A stretch of DNA of 64,000 bases from Salinibacillus kushneri (lineage in GTDB: Bacteria > Bacillota > Bacilli > Bacillales > Alkalibacillaceae), in the NCBI RefSeq assembly GCF_900111405.1, contig NZ_FOHJ01000005.1:62001-126000 (forward strand), read 5' to 3'. The position numbers and the translations under genes are program-made. Positions 1 to 9,595 of this stretch are shown one piece after another (within the stretch, counting starts at the first letter, position 1; every line of letters starts with the position of its first letter). A model generated the notes under the pieces. That model did not search any database. It was not told where the DNA came from and saw only the letters and a program-made list of their open reading frames with translations.

Positions 1-274
1 TCAGCTTCTGCAAAAACGGATAGTTCTGCCACTTGATCTTTGGGGTTTTTAAAATGGTACCATAGCTATTGCTTGTCTTATCTAAATCAACCGGACCAAA
101 TGTGCCTACACCAAGTGCCTCAATGGGATGCTCTTTAAAAAAAGATTCCACTTTAGCCAACGTTTTATCAGGCTCTTCCGTTGAGAAACTTGTTTTATCC
201 AAAACAAGTCCCTTCTCATCTCCAACAGCACATACAAATTTTGTTCCCCCAGCTTCTATACTACCTATTAACAT
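1..274 (-). CDS. ROK-family fructokinase-like sugar kinase, N-terminal part
   Basis: This is the first ~91 residues of a minus-strand gene that runs off the left edge. The translation opens with MLIGSIEAGGTKFVCAVGDE, the ROK nucleotide-binding start (EAGGTK), and continues to GVGTFGPVDLD, the second phosphate-binding segment. The family phosphorylates free sugars in the cytoplasm with ATP; the closest remembered relatives are Bacillus GmuE/ScrK-type fructokinases. The start at 274 is the only suitable ATG. The substrate cannot be decided because the sugar-binding and zinc-binding regions are missing. Confidence 0.85.
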   Translation of the reverse strand, partial: MLIGSIEAGGTKFVCAVGDEKGLVLDKTSFSTEEPDKTLAKVESFFKEHPIEALGVGTFGPVDLDKTSNSYGTILKTPKIKWQNYPFLQKL

Positions 275-435
275 GAAGGTATCCCCCTTACCTGAAAGCT
301 CCTTTACGATATACGGGTTTCATTTGTCGTAAATATTACTTGTTACTTCCGTATTGAAGTGTTTTTACCTTTATTATATCTAAATGAGGCAAAGCTTTCA
401 TCTGCTTTTCTAAACAGTAATACATACATATCGAC

Positions 436-1201
436 TTAAAATGGCGACGTCCAGCCACCATCTGCCGTTACAACAGTTCCATTAATAAAGCTTGACTCAT
501 CAGAAGCTAAAAACAGGGCTACGTTAGCAATTTCTTTCGGTTTACCAGTACGTGGAATCACTGCTTGAGCCTTACCGGTTCGCTCCTGTCCCAGGTTGCT
601 AATATTATTTATTGAACTGCTGATATTCGTTTCGACAGCACCGGGGGCAATTGCATTACACCGAATACCTTTTTGGGCATACATAAAGACTGTATTTTTT
701 GTCAGTCCAACAACTGCATGTTTAGACGCCGTGTAAGCTGCACCTGCATGAGCACCATTCATTCCTCCTGTAGAATCTGTATTGATAATCACCCCTTGCT
801 CTTTTTTCAAGAAATATTGGTAACGCTTTCTTTATCGCGTAAAAAACACCCGTTGTATTAATGGAAAAAATTCTTTCCCATTTTTCAGAATCAAGATCTC
901 CTGCTGGCTCAAAACCATCCATAATTCCGGCGTTATTTACTAATATATCCAGTGTTCCATATTCGTTAACAGCTGTCTCAATCATATTTTCAATATCTAT
1001 TTCTTTTGCAACATTTGTTTGGACTGCAGTAGCATTACCGCCCTGTTTTTGAATTCCGGAAGCCACATTTTCTGCTCCTTCTAAATTAATATCAGAGACT
1101 ACCACTCTTGCCCCCTCTTTTCCATATAATTCAGCAATAGCTTTTCCCATACCTGATGCTGCTCCTGTTACCACAGCAACTTTTCCATCTAACTTCATCA
1201 C
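436..1201 (-). pseudogene. SDR-family oxidoreductase, frameshifted
   Basis: This is a classical short-chain dehydrogenase in two overlapping frames. The upstream part has the Rossmann motif TGAASGMGKAIAE and NNAG; the downstream part has the catalytic YTASK motif and ends in TADGGWTSPF. The frames meet at a run of six T at 802-807 (A on the coding strand). Removing one base gives a continuous protein of about 254 residues, a normal SDR length, reading LPIFLEKEQGVIINT across the joint. Either the gene is recently broken or this is a homopolymer error. A good GGGAGG site lies before the start, where ATG ATG gives two possible starts three bases apart. The substrate is unknown. Confidence 0.85.
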
Positions 1202-1371
1202 TTTTCCTCCCTTTTCTTATCCCTTGTAAGTTATAGTATATTTTTCCTATTATTTAAATCATATCCCTATTTAAGATTAAGGTCAAAAATAACCCTGGTT
1301 ACACTATTCATAAACCTTCACTTCATTTAAAATAAAGGAAACAAATTTCCCATGTTATTGGAGGGATTCCA

Positions 1372-2208
1372 TTGACGTTTCGAATGTCTGTTGATGAGTT
1401 AAAAGAAAAATTAGACTCAAACTATGTTGTTATTGTGGATGTACGATTTGAACTGACCAATCCAAATGCTGGCAGAAAAGCCTATTTAAAAAGCCACATC
1501 CCCAATGCATTTTATTTAGACTTAAATGATGATTTGGCGGGGAAAGTAGAGGAACATGGCGGAAACCATCCATTACCTGATATAAATGAGTTGACTGAAA
1601 AATTAGGGAGTATAGGAATTAACCATCATACTACTGTCGTCGTTTATGATCAGACAAATGATATGTTTTCTGGTCGTCTTTGGTGGCTGCTTCATTATTT
1701 AGGTCATGAAAAAGTTTATGTTCTGGACGGTGGGTTTGAAAGCTGGCAGGATAAAGGGTATGAAGTAACAGATGAACAGCCTGTTGCAGATAAAAAAACA
1801 TTTATTCCTAAACCCAGAAAAAATGAAGTAGTAGATATTCATCAAGTAAAGGAAAAACTTAAAGATCAATCTGCTGTATTAATCGATTCCCGTTCTAAAG
1901 ACCGTTATCTTGGCAAAACGGAACCCCTGTATAAAAAAGCAGGGCACATCCCTGGAGCTAAAAATTACTTCTATAAAGAGGTTTTAAATGAACAGGGAAT
2001 GTGGAAGGAACCTGAAGAACTGAAAAAACATTTTGCCAATCTTCCCAAAGATAAAGAAATTATGGTTTCCTGTGGATCAGGAGTATCTGCAACACCTAAT
2101 ATAATGGCACTGAAAATCGCTGGTTTTCAAAATATAAAACTTTATCCCGGAAGCTTTAGTGATTGGATTTCATACGAAGACAATCCTGTAGAGACAAAAG
2201 AAGAGTAG
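1372..2208 (+). CDS. Two-domain sulfurtransferase (rhodanese)
   Basis: A 278-residue tandem rhodanese, the size of thiosulfate or 3-mercaptopyruvate sulfurtransferases, which move sulfane sulfur to cyanide or other acceptors in the cytoplasm. The N-terminal domain (about 1-130) has no cysteine in its loop (DQTNDMFSGR) and is inactive, as usual in the family. The C-terminal domain carries the active-site loop CGSGVSATPN with the cysteine at residue 234. The start is TTG, set by GGAGGG at 1360-1365. It appears monocistronic. The CGSGVxA loop is more like SseA-type enzymes, but the substrate cannot be fixed from sequence. Confidence 0.88.
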   Translation: MTFRMSVDELKEKLDSNYVVIVDVRFELTNPNAGRKAYLKSHIPNAFYLDLNDDLAGKVEEHGGNHPLPDINELTEKLGSIGINHHTTVVVYDQTNDMFSGRLWWLLHYLGHEKVYVLDGGFESWQDKGYEVTDEQPVADKKTFIPKPRKNEVVDIHQVKEKLKDQSAVLIDSRSKDRYLGKTEPLYKKAGHIPGAKNYFYKEVLNEQGMWKEPEELKKHFANLPKDKEIMVSCGSGVSATPNIMALKIAGFQNIKLYPGSFSDWISYEDNPVETKEE

Positions 2209-2303
2209 GAGATAATATATGAAACCGTTATTAATTTCAGTTCAATAATACCTCTCAGGTTAGGATTTCACAAACTTCCTATTGCGGGAATTTTCATGTA
2301 TTA

Positions 2304-2339
2304 GAAAGGGTACAAATCAAAAAAGATTTGTACCCTTTC
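2304..2339. terminator. Bidirectional terminator-like hairpin
   Basis: A perfect 15-bp stem (2304-2318 with 2325-2339) around a six-A loop lies between the convergent sulfurtransferase and permease genes. It can serve both transcripts. The flanking T tract is short, so release efficiency is uncertain. Confidence 0.7.
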
Positions 2340-2350
2340 CCTTTGATATA

Positions 2351-3649
2351 TTAATGAACCACATGAAACACAAAATTCACAAGGAATAGTGAAGCTATAA
2401 TATAAAGCGTGAACGAAACCTCTTTAGCCCTTCCAATTGCTATTTTTAAAATCGGATATAAAATAAATCCGATGGCCATTCCATCTGCAATACTATACGT
2501 AAATGGAATAAGAGCAATGATGAGAAAGGCAGGGAAACTCTCGCTCATATCCTTCAGGTCCAGATTACGGATATTTTGGAGCATTAAGCTGCCAATAATA
2601 ATTAAGATGGGAGCTATAGCACTACTTGGAATTAACTTAATGACCGGAATAAAAAAAATCGAAAGTAAAAATAGAAATCCCGTTGTCATTGCTGTAATTC
2701 CTGTTCGCCCACCAGCTGCCATGCTCGCTGAACTTTCAACCGTTGCAACAGTTGGACTTGTACCAAAAATTCCCGAAAGCATAGCTGAAACAGAGGTTGC
2801 TTGGAATCCACGTGAATATGCATCCGGGCGGTCAATAAAATTCGCATGGCCATGAACTAATCCTACGTTCTCGAAAACAAGCACCATTGTCAAAGAGAAT
2901 ACGGCAATCCAAAATGTCATCGAAAAGAAGCTTTCAAAAGATAAGGTTCCGAATACATCAAGATATTCCTTAAGGGATACTTGATTTCCCTGACCATTTT
3001 GTTTATCAATAAGGCCGAATGCCCATGCAATGATTGTTCCAATCACAACGGTAATAAGAAAGTTACCCGGTACATTCCGTAAAAAAAGGATAATCGCAAT
3101 CAAAAATGTCAGCACAGTGGCTATTACAAGAGGATTTCCAAGATCTCCAAGTGCTATAATGGAATTCGTACCCTTTTCAACAATACCGCCCTTTTCCAGA
3201 CCAATTAACATTAAAAAGAGTCCAAGACCTACCGTAATCGCTTCTTTTAGGGATTGAGGTATGGATTCACTTAACGTCTTGGCAAATCTGGAAAAGGCAA
3301 TCAGTACGAAGATAAGACCTGACACACATACAACTGCTAAGGCTTCTGGCCAGGTCAATCCCATCGATTGAACCATGGTATAGGAAAATAACGCATTTAC
3401 CCCCATACCTGGAACAAGAAGGATAGGCATATTTGCCCAAAACCCCATAATAAAACAGCCCAAAAAGGATATGAAAATCGTTGCCAGAATTGCTGCACCA
3501 AGAGGTATCCCGGCTTCTGATAGAATGAGAGAATTTACGGCGATAATATAAACAATCGCAAAATATCCGATTAAACCAGACATAAGTTCCCTCTTCAATG
3601 TTGTTTCATACTTGTCGAGCTGAAAGTAATGGTTCAACCACTTATTCAT
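2351..3649 (-). CDS. NCS2/AzgA-family purine permease
   Basis: A 432-residue polytopic membrane protein of the AzgA branch of the nucleobase:cation symporter 2 superfamily (guanine/hypoxanthine or adenine uptake, PbuG/PbuO type). Visible signatures are the N-terminal TTLKRELMSGLIGYFAIVYI, VPGMGVNALFSYT after the second helix, and the substrate-site segment GTSPTVATVESSASMAAGGRTG. The length is typical. It has its own promoter (3726-3755) and an untranslated leader of about 70 nt. The ribosome site before ATG is weak. The exact purine is not resolved. Confidence 0.9.
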   Translation of the reverse strand: MNKWLNHYFQLDKYETTLKRELMSGLIGYFAIVYIIAVNSLILSEAGIPLGAAILATIFISFLGCFIMGFWANMPILLVPGMGVNALFSYTMVQSMGLTWPEALAVVCVSGLIFVLIAFSRFAKTLSESIPQSLKEAITVGLGLFLMLIGLEKGGIVEKGTNSIIALGDLGNPLVIATVLTFLIAIILFLRNVPGNFLITVVIGTIIAWAFGLIDKQNGQGNQVSLKEYLDVFGTLSFESFFSMTFWIAVFSLTMVLVFENVGLVHGHANFIDRPDAYSRGFQATSVSAMLSGIFGTSPTVATVESSASMAAGGRTGITAMTTGFLFLLSIFFIPVIKLIPSSAIAPILIIIGSLMLQNIRNLDLKDMSESFPAFLIIALIPFTYSIADGMAIGFILYPILKIAIGRAKEVSFTLYIIASLFLVNFVFHVVH

Positions 3650-3725
3650 TTTATACGACCTATCTAGTTAAAAAGCCCTCTCCCTACCCGCTCTCTCCTG
3701 AAATTCAGGCGAGCCATGAATATAT

Positions 3726-3755
3726 ATTATAGCAAAAAAGGATTATAAATATCAA
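3726..3755 (-). promoter_or_regulatory. SigA-type promoter of the purine permease
   Basis: On the minus strand TTGATA (3750-3755) and TATAAT (3726-3731) are separated by 18 bp. The leader between the -10 box and the ATG contains a small CCTG/CAGG stem nested in a GCTC/GAGC stem, but it does not match the purine riboswitch core. Confidence 0.7.
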
Positions 3756-3777
3756 CGTCATCAAACTTTATAATAGA

Positions 3778-4152
3778 TTAATAAGCCTTTCCAACTGGAC
3801 TAAGATGTTTATTTACCGTTTCACCTAAGTTTTTAAAATAAGGCTTTACAACAAAATCTTTTGCACCTAACTGTATTGCCTTCATGACATTTGTTTCCGT
3901 GCTTAATGAGGAACACATAATGACATTGGCTTTTGAATCAAACCTCATTATTTCCGCAAGAGCCTCCAGTCCTGTTATTTTTGGCATCACTGTATCCATG
4001 ATTACCATATCAGGATGTATGGATTTATAAGTATCGATAGCTTCCTGTCCGTCTCTCGCTTCCACGGTTTCATAGTAGCCATACTGTTTTAATATTTGTT
4101 TTAGCCAATTTCTCATAAAGGCTGAATCGTCTGCTAATAAGATTATACTCAT
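3778..4152 (-). CDS. Single-domain CheY-like response regulator
   Basis: A stand-alone receiver domain of 124 residues. It has the acidic pair D8-D9, the phospho-acceptor D53 in VIMDTVMP, S81 at the switch position and K103 in VVKPY. There is no output domain, so it should act by protein-protein contact, as CheY, CheB-like adaptors or Spo0F do. No histidine kinase is adjacent. It is the first gene downstream of a c-di-GMP-I riboswitch on the same strand, which suggests a role in a motility or attachment decision. The ribosome site (GGGAAGA) is moderate. Confidence 0.88.
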   Translation of the reverse strand: MSIILLADDSAFMRNWLKQILKQYGYYETVEARDGQEAIDTYKSIHPDMVIMDTVMPKITGLEALAEIMRFDSKANVIMCSSLSTETNVMKAIQLGAKDFVVKPYFKNLGETVNKHLSPVGKAY

Positions 4153-4261
4153 ATATTCATCTTCCCTATTTATAAATTTGGTAAAAAATGCATAAAAGGC
4201 TAATAACCCCTATGCCAACAACCAATAAGGGTAGAGTTTTATACAAGCAAAAAAAGACCAA

Positions 4262-4284
4262 CCAAAGAAAAAGGTTCGCCTTTT
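4262..4284 (-). terminator. Riboswitch-linked terminator hairpin
   Basis: On the minus strand AAAAGG, a CGAA tetraloop and CCTTTT are followed by a U-rich run, just after the 3' end of the riboswitch aptamer. This is a plausible expression platform for transcription control of the response regulator. The stem is only 6 bp, so its efficiency is uncertain. Confidence 0.55.
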
Positions 4285-4292
4285 ACGAATCA

Positions 4293-4385
4293 TTCTTCGG
4301 CAACTAGGCTGCCATAGCTCAGTAAGCATTAGGCCCTTGGTTTTGCGTCCTTATCTTTCAATAAGTTTGCCCTTATCGGTTTCAT
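4293..4385 (-). promoter_or_regulatory. Cyclic di-GMP-I (GEMM) riboswitch aptamer
   Basis: Read on the minus strand, this contains the conserved blocks of the GEMM class I aptamer in order: GGGCAAAC, a GAAA tetraloop closing P2 (the GAAA of TTATTGAAAGATAA), GGACGCAAA, the GGCCTAA tetraloop-receptor side, and GGCAGCC followed by GTTGCCGAA closing the element. This class binds cyclic di-GMP and usually controls motility, adhesion or enzyme genes. The next gene on the strand is the single-domain response regulator at 3778-4152, about 140 nt downstream, with a terminator-like hairpin in between. Confidence 0.9.
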
Positions 4386-4514
4386 ATTTTATTTCAGTAA
4401 GGTATCCATTCCCTATTATTATCGACAAATTTAGCAGATAATCAAGCGTTTTGTTTGGACTTTCATAATTTAACAAAAATAACTGCCTGTTTATATTTAG
4501 ATTGTTTTAATTTA
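4386..4514. other. Spacer between riboswitch and protease terminator
   Basis: AT-rich DNA that must contain the promoter of the riboswitch transcript (minus strand). No clear -35/-10 pair was recognised, and no gene. Confidence 0.4.
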
Positions 4515-4550
4515 AAACACCCAACATCCCTAAAAAGATGTTGGGTGTTT
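4515..4550 (-). terminator. Intrinsic terminator of the S8 protease gene
   Basis: A 14-bp perfect stem (4515-4528 with 4537-4550) with an 8-nt loop ends in a T-rich run on the minus strand, directly after the protease stop codon. Confidence 0.85.
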
Positions 4551-4562
4551 TACAGCTAAATC

Positions 4563-7500
4563 CTACTCTTCTTCATCGACATTAATAAATAGTTTTCCAT
4601 CAGCCGTTTTTCTCGTTTCATTACCATGGTCATCCACAGCTTTTACTTCAATAACTGCCCCTTTTGCGACCAAATTGCTCGTTGCAGTCCAGTACCCAAC
4701 ATAGTGCCCATCTGACACTTCCATCATTGGAAGTTCAGTGGCATTAGATAGCTGATTACTTGCATTTGTGAGCGGCATATGGATGACAAAGGTTGCATTT
4801 AAGCCTGGCTCACTATCAAATTCAATTTGTACACTTTCTCCAGCATTTAGATAATGATCTTCTGTTGGAACAAGATTACTGATTTCAGGAGCAGTAAAAT
4901 CAACATCCAGGGTTATCGAATCAGTAGTTTGATTGCCTGCTAAATCTTTAGCAACGACTTCAATGTCATTTGCGCCATTGTCGAGCAGTATTCGCTTAGA
5001 ATAGGATCCATCGTCTGAGACATCTGCTTTTTGACCATTCACTTCAACCCAATCAAGGTTCGAATCCTCAACAGTTCCTTCTACCGTCACGGTTTCACGA
5101 TTGAACTTGGAACCATCTTCAGGACTGTTTATAGTAAGCTCAGGATTCGTTGTATCCAATGTAACCGAAACAGTTTCGGATTCACCCGTCATGGTACCAT
5201 CAAGCTTAGAAATAGCTTTTAATTCATTTTCGCCCTCTGTAAGTCCAACAGGAATCTCAAATTCTCCATTCTCACCTACTTCGGCAGTTCCAGCTAGTTC
5301 TCCATTATTCATCAACTCAACTGTAGTGGTTGGAGAAGCAGTACCTGTTACGGTAATCTCTTCCTCACTGGTAATAAGTTCTGCTTCAGGTGAGGTGATT
5401 TGAGGATCTTCCACCTCATAGCTTACACGAGCACGAATCATATAGTTTCCTTCTGATGCTGGAGTTTGCGACCACTCACCACCAACACGCTGATAGCTTC
5501 GTTCTTGGTTTTCACTACTTTCATCGGTCGCTAGTCCAGGGGTATCAGGGTTTGGATGGGTTTGAACGTAAACCATATAAAAGTCCCCATCAACAAAAAT
5601 ATTGTGCTCTCTTAAGTCGACAACGGTCCACTCTCCATTACGCAGTGCTTCCGCATCAATAGGACCGGCTATTTTCTCACCAGGCAAACCTTCTTCACCA
5701 CTGGCATCCCATATCTCAACGGCAAATTCAGTTCCACCCGGTTGTGGCCATTCTTCATCCCAGAAGCGGAATACACCATCTGTTACAACCGCCTGGTCAT
5801 TGCCTTCGGGAAGGGACATTTTGACCGCCCAGGCATTACCAGCGTCATAAAAGGCTCGTGCATTTTCAGCTGTACCATCATCATAGCCTATTTCTCCACC
5901 AGGATAGGTGTATAGGGGTTCAAGTTCAGCATTCACTTGAACATCTTCTGTTAAATCAACATTCAGCTCTTGGCTATGGTAGTTTGATGCCATCACTTTC
6001 AACGTATAAGAGCCTTCGTAACCAGTGATAGAAAACTCCCCGTTTTCATCGGTTTCAACTGGAGCAACATTTGCATCCTCTTCAAGCAAGACAGTCGCAC
6101 CTTCAATCGGTTCACCTGTAGCTTGATCTGTAATTTGTCCAGAAACAGTATATTGGTCAATTTCTTCAAGTGTAAAGTCAGCCTCAGTCACACTATCAGC
6201 TTCTAATGTTACACTCTGCTCCTGAGATTCAAATCCATAAGACTCAGCTTTTACCGTAAATTCTCCAGCAGGATGGTTAAAGGAATATTCACCTGTTGCA
6301 GGGTCTGTTGTAACCGAACGTCCACTTTCAAGGACGCTTACTTGCGCTTGGATAGGTAATAGGTTAGGATTAACGTAGCCCTCTTGGGCAGGAGGATTCT
6401 TTTTAGGTAAGTCCGGCTTAATTTCAGCTGGATTTACCTTTTCTTCTTTTAGACCAGCTTTTTCATTTGCACGTTTATTCCCATTACCCTTATTTTTTCC
6501 TTTTGCCTTTCCTTTATTTACTTTTCTATGAAGAGATGCCTGGTTACCTTGAGACGTATCAGATAACGTCACATCATCAATATACCAGCCTTCTCTAGTG
6601 ACACTGTAGTCTGAGGTTACATTAAAACCAATATAAACTCTTTGACCACTATATTCAGATAAATTAACCTCTGCTTCTTCCCAATCATCAGTCGTTCCTT
6701 CCACTCGCATTAACTGAGTCCATTCTTCCTTATCAGTGGAAATAAAGACATGTCCAAAATCATAAGCTGTTCCGGAAGAGTATTGTTCTAAATCATGCCA
6801 TTGGTTAAATTGAAGGTAAGACTCACCTTCAGGTAGATCAATAGGTGGCATTACGAGTGTTGCATTCATGTCATTATCGTACCCACCTGTAAGATTCGTT
6901 GCATATACATTTTCACCGGATGCTGCATTTCCTGGACCTGATTCAGGTGTTCCCCACTCCCAGGAGCTATTTTCACCAAACACCGTCCAGCCAGCAGGTT
7001 GTGATCCTTCGAAGTCCTCTGAATACCCAGTGGTTATACCTGGTAATACGTCTAGTGTATAGGCTTCACTTTCAGCCGTATTTTCTCCAAAGTCTTCAAC
7101 TGACCACTTATAAGTGAGTGAATCACCATTAATTTGATCACCAGGAATTGTTGCGGTGTAATCCGCCGATTTGTAATCTCCTGATGTCTGAGCCGCTTCC
7201 ACAGATTCCCATTCACCATCTTCGTTTTGATACTCGAGTACAACAGAAGCGATACTAATATCATCTTCCACATGAATAGTAAGTGGAAGGTCCATGCCTT
7301 CATACGTCTCATCTGGAGCTGTGTGCTCAAACGTGGGTGCAACGGTATCTTCTCCATTCTTCGTAACGCTACCTTCGATCGTTCCTAAGCCGTTATCTAA
7401 AAGAGCAACAGCATCATAAGCATTGAGTAAACCGTGTCCAAATCCATTGTTAGGAGACTCAGGATACTCATCATCCGTCATTGGGATAGCTGAATTGATA

Positions 7501-8933
7501 AGAACTTCTTCCAGTTCATCGACTGTAATACTGCTATCTGCTTGACGAAGTAATGCAACAGCTCCTGAAACAGCAGGTGCGGCCATGGATGTACCACTAT
7601 AGGTTCCATCATATCCATCCCCTGGAACAGAAGAGCGAACGCTTACTCCAGGTGCAGAAATTTCAGGTTTTATTTCATCATATGGAGATGGTCCACGAAG
7701 AGAAAATCCTGCAAGATTGTCACTGCTGTCGGTAGCACCTACAGCAAAAGACTCAGGATAGTTGGCTGGTGTAGCCACAGAGCCTGGACCACCTGGATTG
7801 GTTAAACTCGTATTTCCGGCTGAAAAAGAAGGGAAAATACCAGCAGCTCTCCAATTGGTTACCACATCACGATACCACTCGTCTAAACCAGGACCGCCAC
7901 CCCAGGAGTTGTTTACCACATCTGGAGCCAGGTCGGCACGTGCATTTCCTTCAGAGTCTGTTGGGGCCATAATCCATTCAGCAGCCTCTAGTAAGTCGGC
8001 ATCGGTTCCACCAGCAGCCGTAAAGGCCTTAACAGCAATAAACTGTGCACCAGGAGCTACTCCGACCTGATTGGATCCATCTGGTTCACTTCCAACCATT
8101 GTCCCCATGGTGTGAGTTCCGTGACCTTGATCATCATATGGTTCACTCTCACCTGCAGTTGCATCAAACCAGTTATAATCATGACTTACTTCTCCAGTTT
8201 CGGCATCATAGCCACGATAATTATCCTGAAGGGCCGGGTGATCCCATTGAACCCCTGTATCAATATTGGCTACAACAGTTCCTGTACCATCAATGCCCTG
8301 TTCCCAAACCTCTGGTGCTCCTACTCGATCGACATTCCATTCTACGTTTGTCAATTCAGATTCAGGCTCGTTGTTCACCTTTTCATCAACAGGTGTAAGC
8401 AATTGACGGGTCTCATTCGGCAAAATCTTTTCTACCTCTTCAAAAGAAGCAATGTTTTCCGCAACTTTCTTTGTAGATGTAACCGCCATTCCATTCACAA
8501 TATGGTAGGAATGAACGTCTTTCGCATTTCCTTTTTCCACTTCTTTTTGGAGATAGTTTTTCACATTTTGCTGAGACTCCTGAGCCGTCGCTTTTAAAGC
8601 GGAAATCACAGCTGAACGCTGGGTAAACTCAGCTTTATTCGCTGAGAGATTGTTAGATTTAGCTTTCTTTTTGGCTTCCTTTGCTACCTGTTTCGTATCT
8701 GTTTTTTCTTTAAACTTCACCAGATACGTCACATTCTGCTGCTCGTCAAACTGCTTTTGCAATCGGTCACTTACTTTAGCTTCAGCTATTTGCTGTGTGT
8801 TCTTTGCTGACTCATGAATTTTTGCATTCTTAGATGTACTTTCACCATGAGCCATACCCGGAGCTACTAAGGAAAAAACCATCATTGCAGAAGCGACCAT
8901 ACTAAAAGTTCGTCGACGCTTCTTTTTTAGCAA
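4563..8933 (-). CDS. Large secreted S8 serine protease (bacillopeptidase F-like)
   Basis: A 1456-residue extracellular subtilase. In order: signal peptide (1-30, KKKRRR then a hydrophobic stretch ending GMAHG), an inhibitor-type propeptide (about 60-185), and the S8 catalytic domain (about 195-515) with D225 (NIDTGV), H271 (GHGTHTMG), oxyanion N374 (SAGN) and S449 (SGTSMAAP). Next come an Ig-like segment, a MAM/jelly-roll-like segment rich in Trp and Gly, a Lys/Gly/Asn linker, two carboxypeptidase-regulatory-like repeats, and Big-type Ig domains to the C-terminus. The layout is that of bacillopeptidase F (Bpr), which degrades extracellular protein. The strongly acidic mature protein suggests a salty habitat. 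The start is TTG, set by GGAGGAG. Monocistronic with its own terminator. Confidence 0.92.
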   Translation of the reverse strand: MLKKKRRRTFSMVASAMMVFSLVAPGMAHGESTSKNAKIHESAKNTQQIAEAKVSDRLQKQFDEQQNVTYLVKFKEKTDTKQVAKEAKKKAKSNNLSANKAEFTQRSAVISALKATAQESQQNVKNYLQKEVEKGNAKDVHSYHIVNGMAVTSTKKVAENIASFEEVEKILPNETRQLLTPVDEKVNNEPESELTNVEWNVDRVGAPEVWEQGIDGTGTVVANIDTGVQWDHPALQDNYRGYDAETGEVSHDYNWFDATAGESEPYDDQGHGTHTMGTMVGSEPDGSNQVGVAPGAQFIAVKAFTAAGGTDADLLEAAEWIMAPTDSEGNARADLAPDVVNNSWGGGPGLDEWYRDVVTNWRAAGIFPSFSAGNTSLTNPGGPGSVATPANYPESFAVGATDSSDNLAGFSLRGPSPYDEIKPEISAPGVSVRSSVPGDGYDGTYSGTSMAAPAVSGAVALLRQADSSITVDELEEVLINSAIPMTDDEYPESPNNGFGHGLLNAYDAVALLDNGLGTIEGSVTKNGEDTVAPTFEHTAPDETYEGMDLPLTIHVEDDISIASVVLEYQNEDGEWESVEAAQTSGDYKSADYTATIPGDQINGDSLTYKWSVEDFGENTAESEAYTLDVLPGITTGYSEDFEGSQPAGWTVFGENSSWEWGTPESGPGNAASGENVYATNLTGGYDNDMNATLVMPPIDLPEGESYLQFNQWHDLEQYSSGTAYDFGHVFISTDKEEWTQLMRVEGTTDDWEEAEVNLSEYSGQRVYIGFNVTSDYSVTREGWYIDDVTLSDTSQGNQASLHRKVNKGKAKGKNKGNGNKRANEKAGLKEEKVNPAEIKPDLPKKNPPAQEGYVNPNLLPIQAQVSVLESGRSVTTDPATGEYSFNHPAGEFTVKAESYGFESQEQSVTLEADSVTEADFTLEEIDQYTVSGQITDQATGEPIEGATVLLEEDANVAPVETDENGEFSITGYEGSYTLKVMASNYHSQELNVDLTEDVQVNAELEPLYTYPGGEIGYDDGTAENARAFYDAGNAWAVKMSLPEGNDQAVVTDGVFRFWDEEWPQPGGTEFAVEIWDASGEEGLPGEKIAGPIDAEALRNGEWTVVDLREHNIFVDGDFYMVYVQTHPNPDTPGLATDESSENQERSYQRVGGEWSQTPASEGNYMIRARVSYEVEDPQITSPEAELITSEEEITVTGTASPTTTVELMNNGELAGTAEVGENGEFEIPVGLTEGENELKAISKLDGTMTGESETVSVTLDTTNPELTINSPEDGSKFNRETVTVEGTVEDSNLDWVEVNGQKADVSDDGSYSKRILLDNGANDIEVVAKDLAGNQTTDSITLDVDFTAPEISNLVPTEDHYLNAGESVQIEFDSEPGLNATFVIHMPLTNASNQLSNATELPMMEVSDGHYVGYWTATSNLVAKGAVIEVKAVDDHGNETRKTADGKLFINVDEEE

Positions 8934-9553
8934 AAAATCTCCTCCTTTTTCGTTATTCTATGTTTCTATCTTTTGGTGTAAAAAACAAAAAACGCCCCTT
9001 TTCCCCTCCTTTCCCTACTAAATTTTTTTAGACATGTAGGTTCTAGAGATGCAGGCGATTTATTCTGGAAAATCTATGAAGTTAATTCTAGTTTAGTAAA
9101 ATTTTGTATGGAATGATGTCGTAATTTGACGCCTGAATCACTATTCTGAAAAATTAGTCTATTCGTACCTTCTAAACCATTATCCCTCCTTCTACGAAAG
9201 TACTAATCAATAGAGCCTCTATCAAAAAAGAGAATTCTTTTCAAGGACTGCCATTTTCTATTTTTGGAAAAACGTTCTTCATTTAAGGAATATGTCGCAT
9301 TCCCATTTCACAAAAACAAAAATCCAACATAATCCCTACCTTCTTCCGATACTTAAAGAGAAAGAAGATTATTCTAGTCAATACATCTATCAAATGAACC
9401 AATAGTAGAAATATTGGGGAGTCTATTAAGTAAAAAGGCTTAAAACATAGTGACGAAAGACCAGTGAAAAACGTTTGATTATAAAATATAGAGTATTCGG
9501 TACAACAAAATTTGTAAATTAATAAAGCGGACAGTTCGACAAAATTCCACAAA
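8934..9553. other. Intergenic region upstream of the S8 protease
   Basis: About 620 bp without a convincing gene. It must hold the minus-strand promoter of the protease. A 94-residue open frame at 9283-9567 has no ribosome site, runs into the terminator of the next gene and looks non-coding. Confidence 0.6.
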
Positions 9554-9587
9554 AAATTCCTGGGCATTTATTGTAGCCCAGGAATTT
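9554..9587 (-). terminator. Intrinsic terminator of the S9 peptidase gene
   Basis: A perfect 12-bp stem (9554-9565 with 9576-9587) with a 10-nt loop follows the minus-strand stop codon at 9596. It continues into A/T-rich sequence. Confidence 0.8.
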
Positions 9588-9595
9588 AAAACCCA

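Noticed and set aside
2409-2855. 148-codon plus-strand frame
   Set aside because: Lies wholly inside the purine permease gene on the other strand and has no ribosome site; a shadow of conserved codons.
3650-3725. Purine riboswitch upstream of the NCS2 permease
   Set aside because: The conserved aptamer core and loop-loop bases are not present.
8112-8597. 161-codon plus-strand frame and several others inside the S8 protease gene
   Set aside because: Antisense to a gene with all catalytic motifs; no ribosome sites and Cys/His/Leu-rich nonsense composition.
9283-9567. 94-codon minus-strand frame
   Set aside because: No ribosome site, begins in the terminator of the S9 gene, low-complexity hydrophobic translation.
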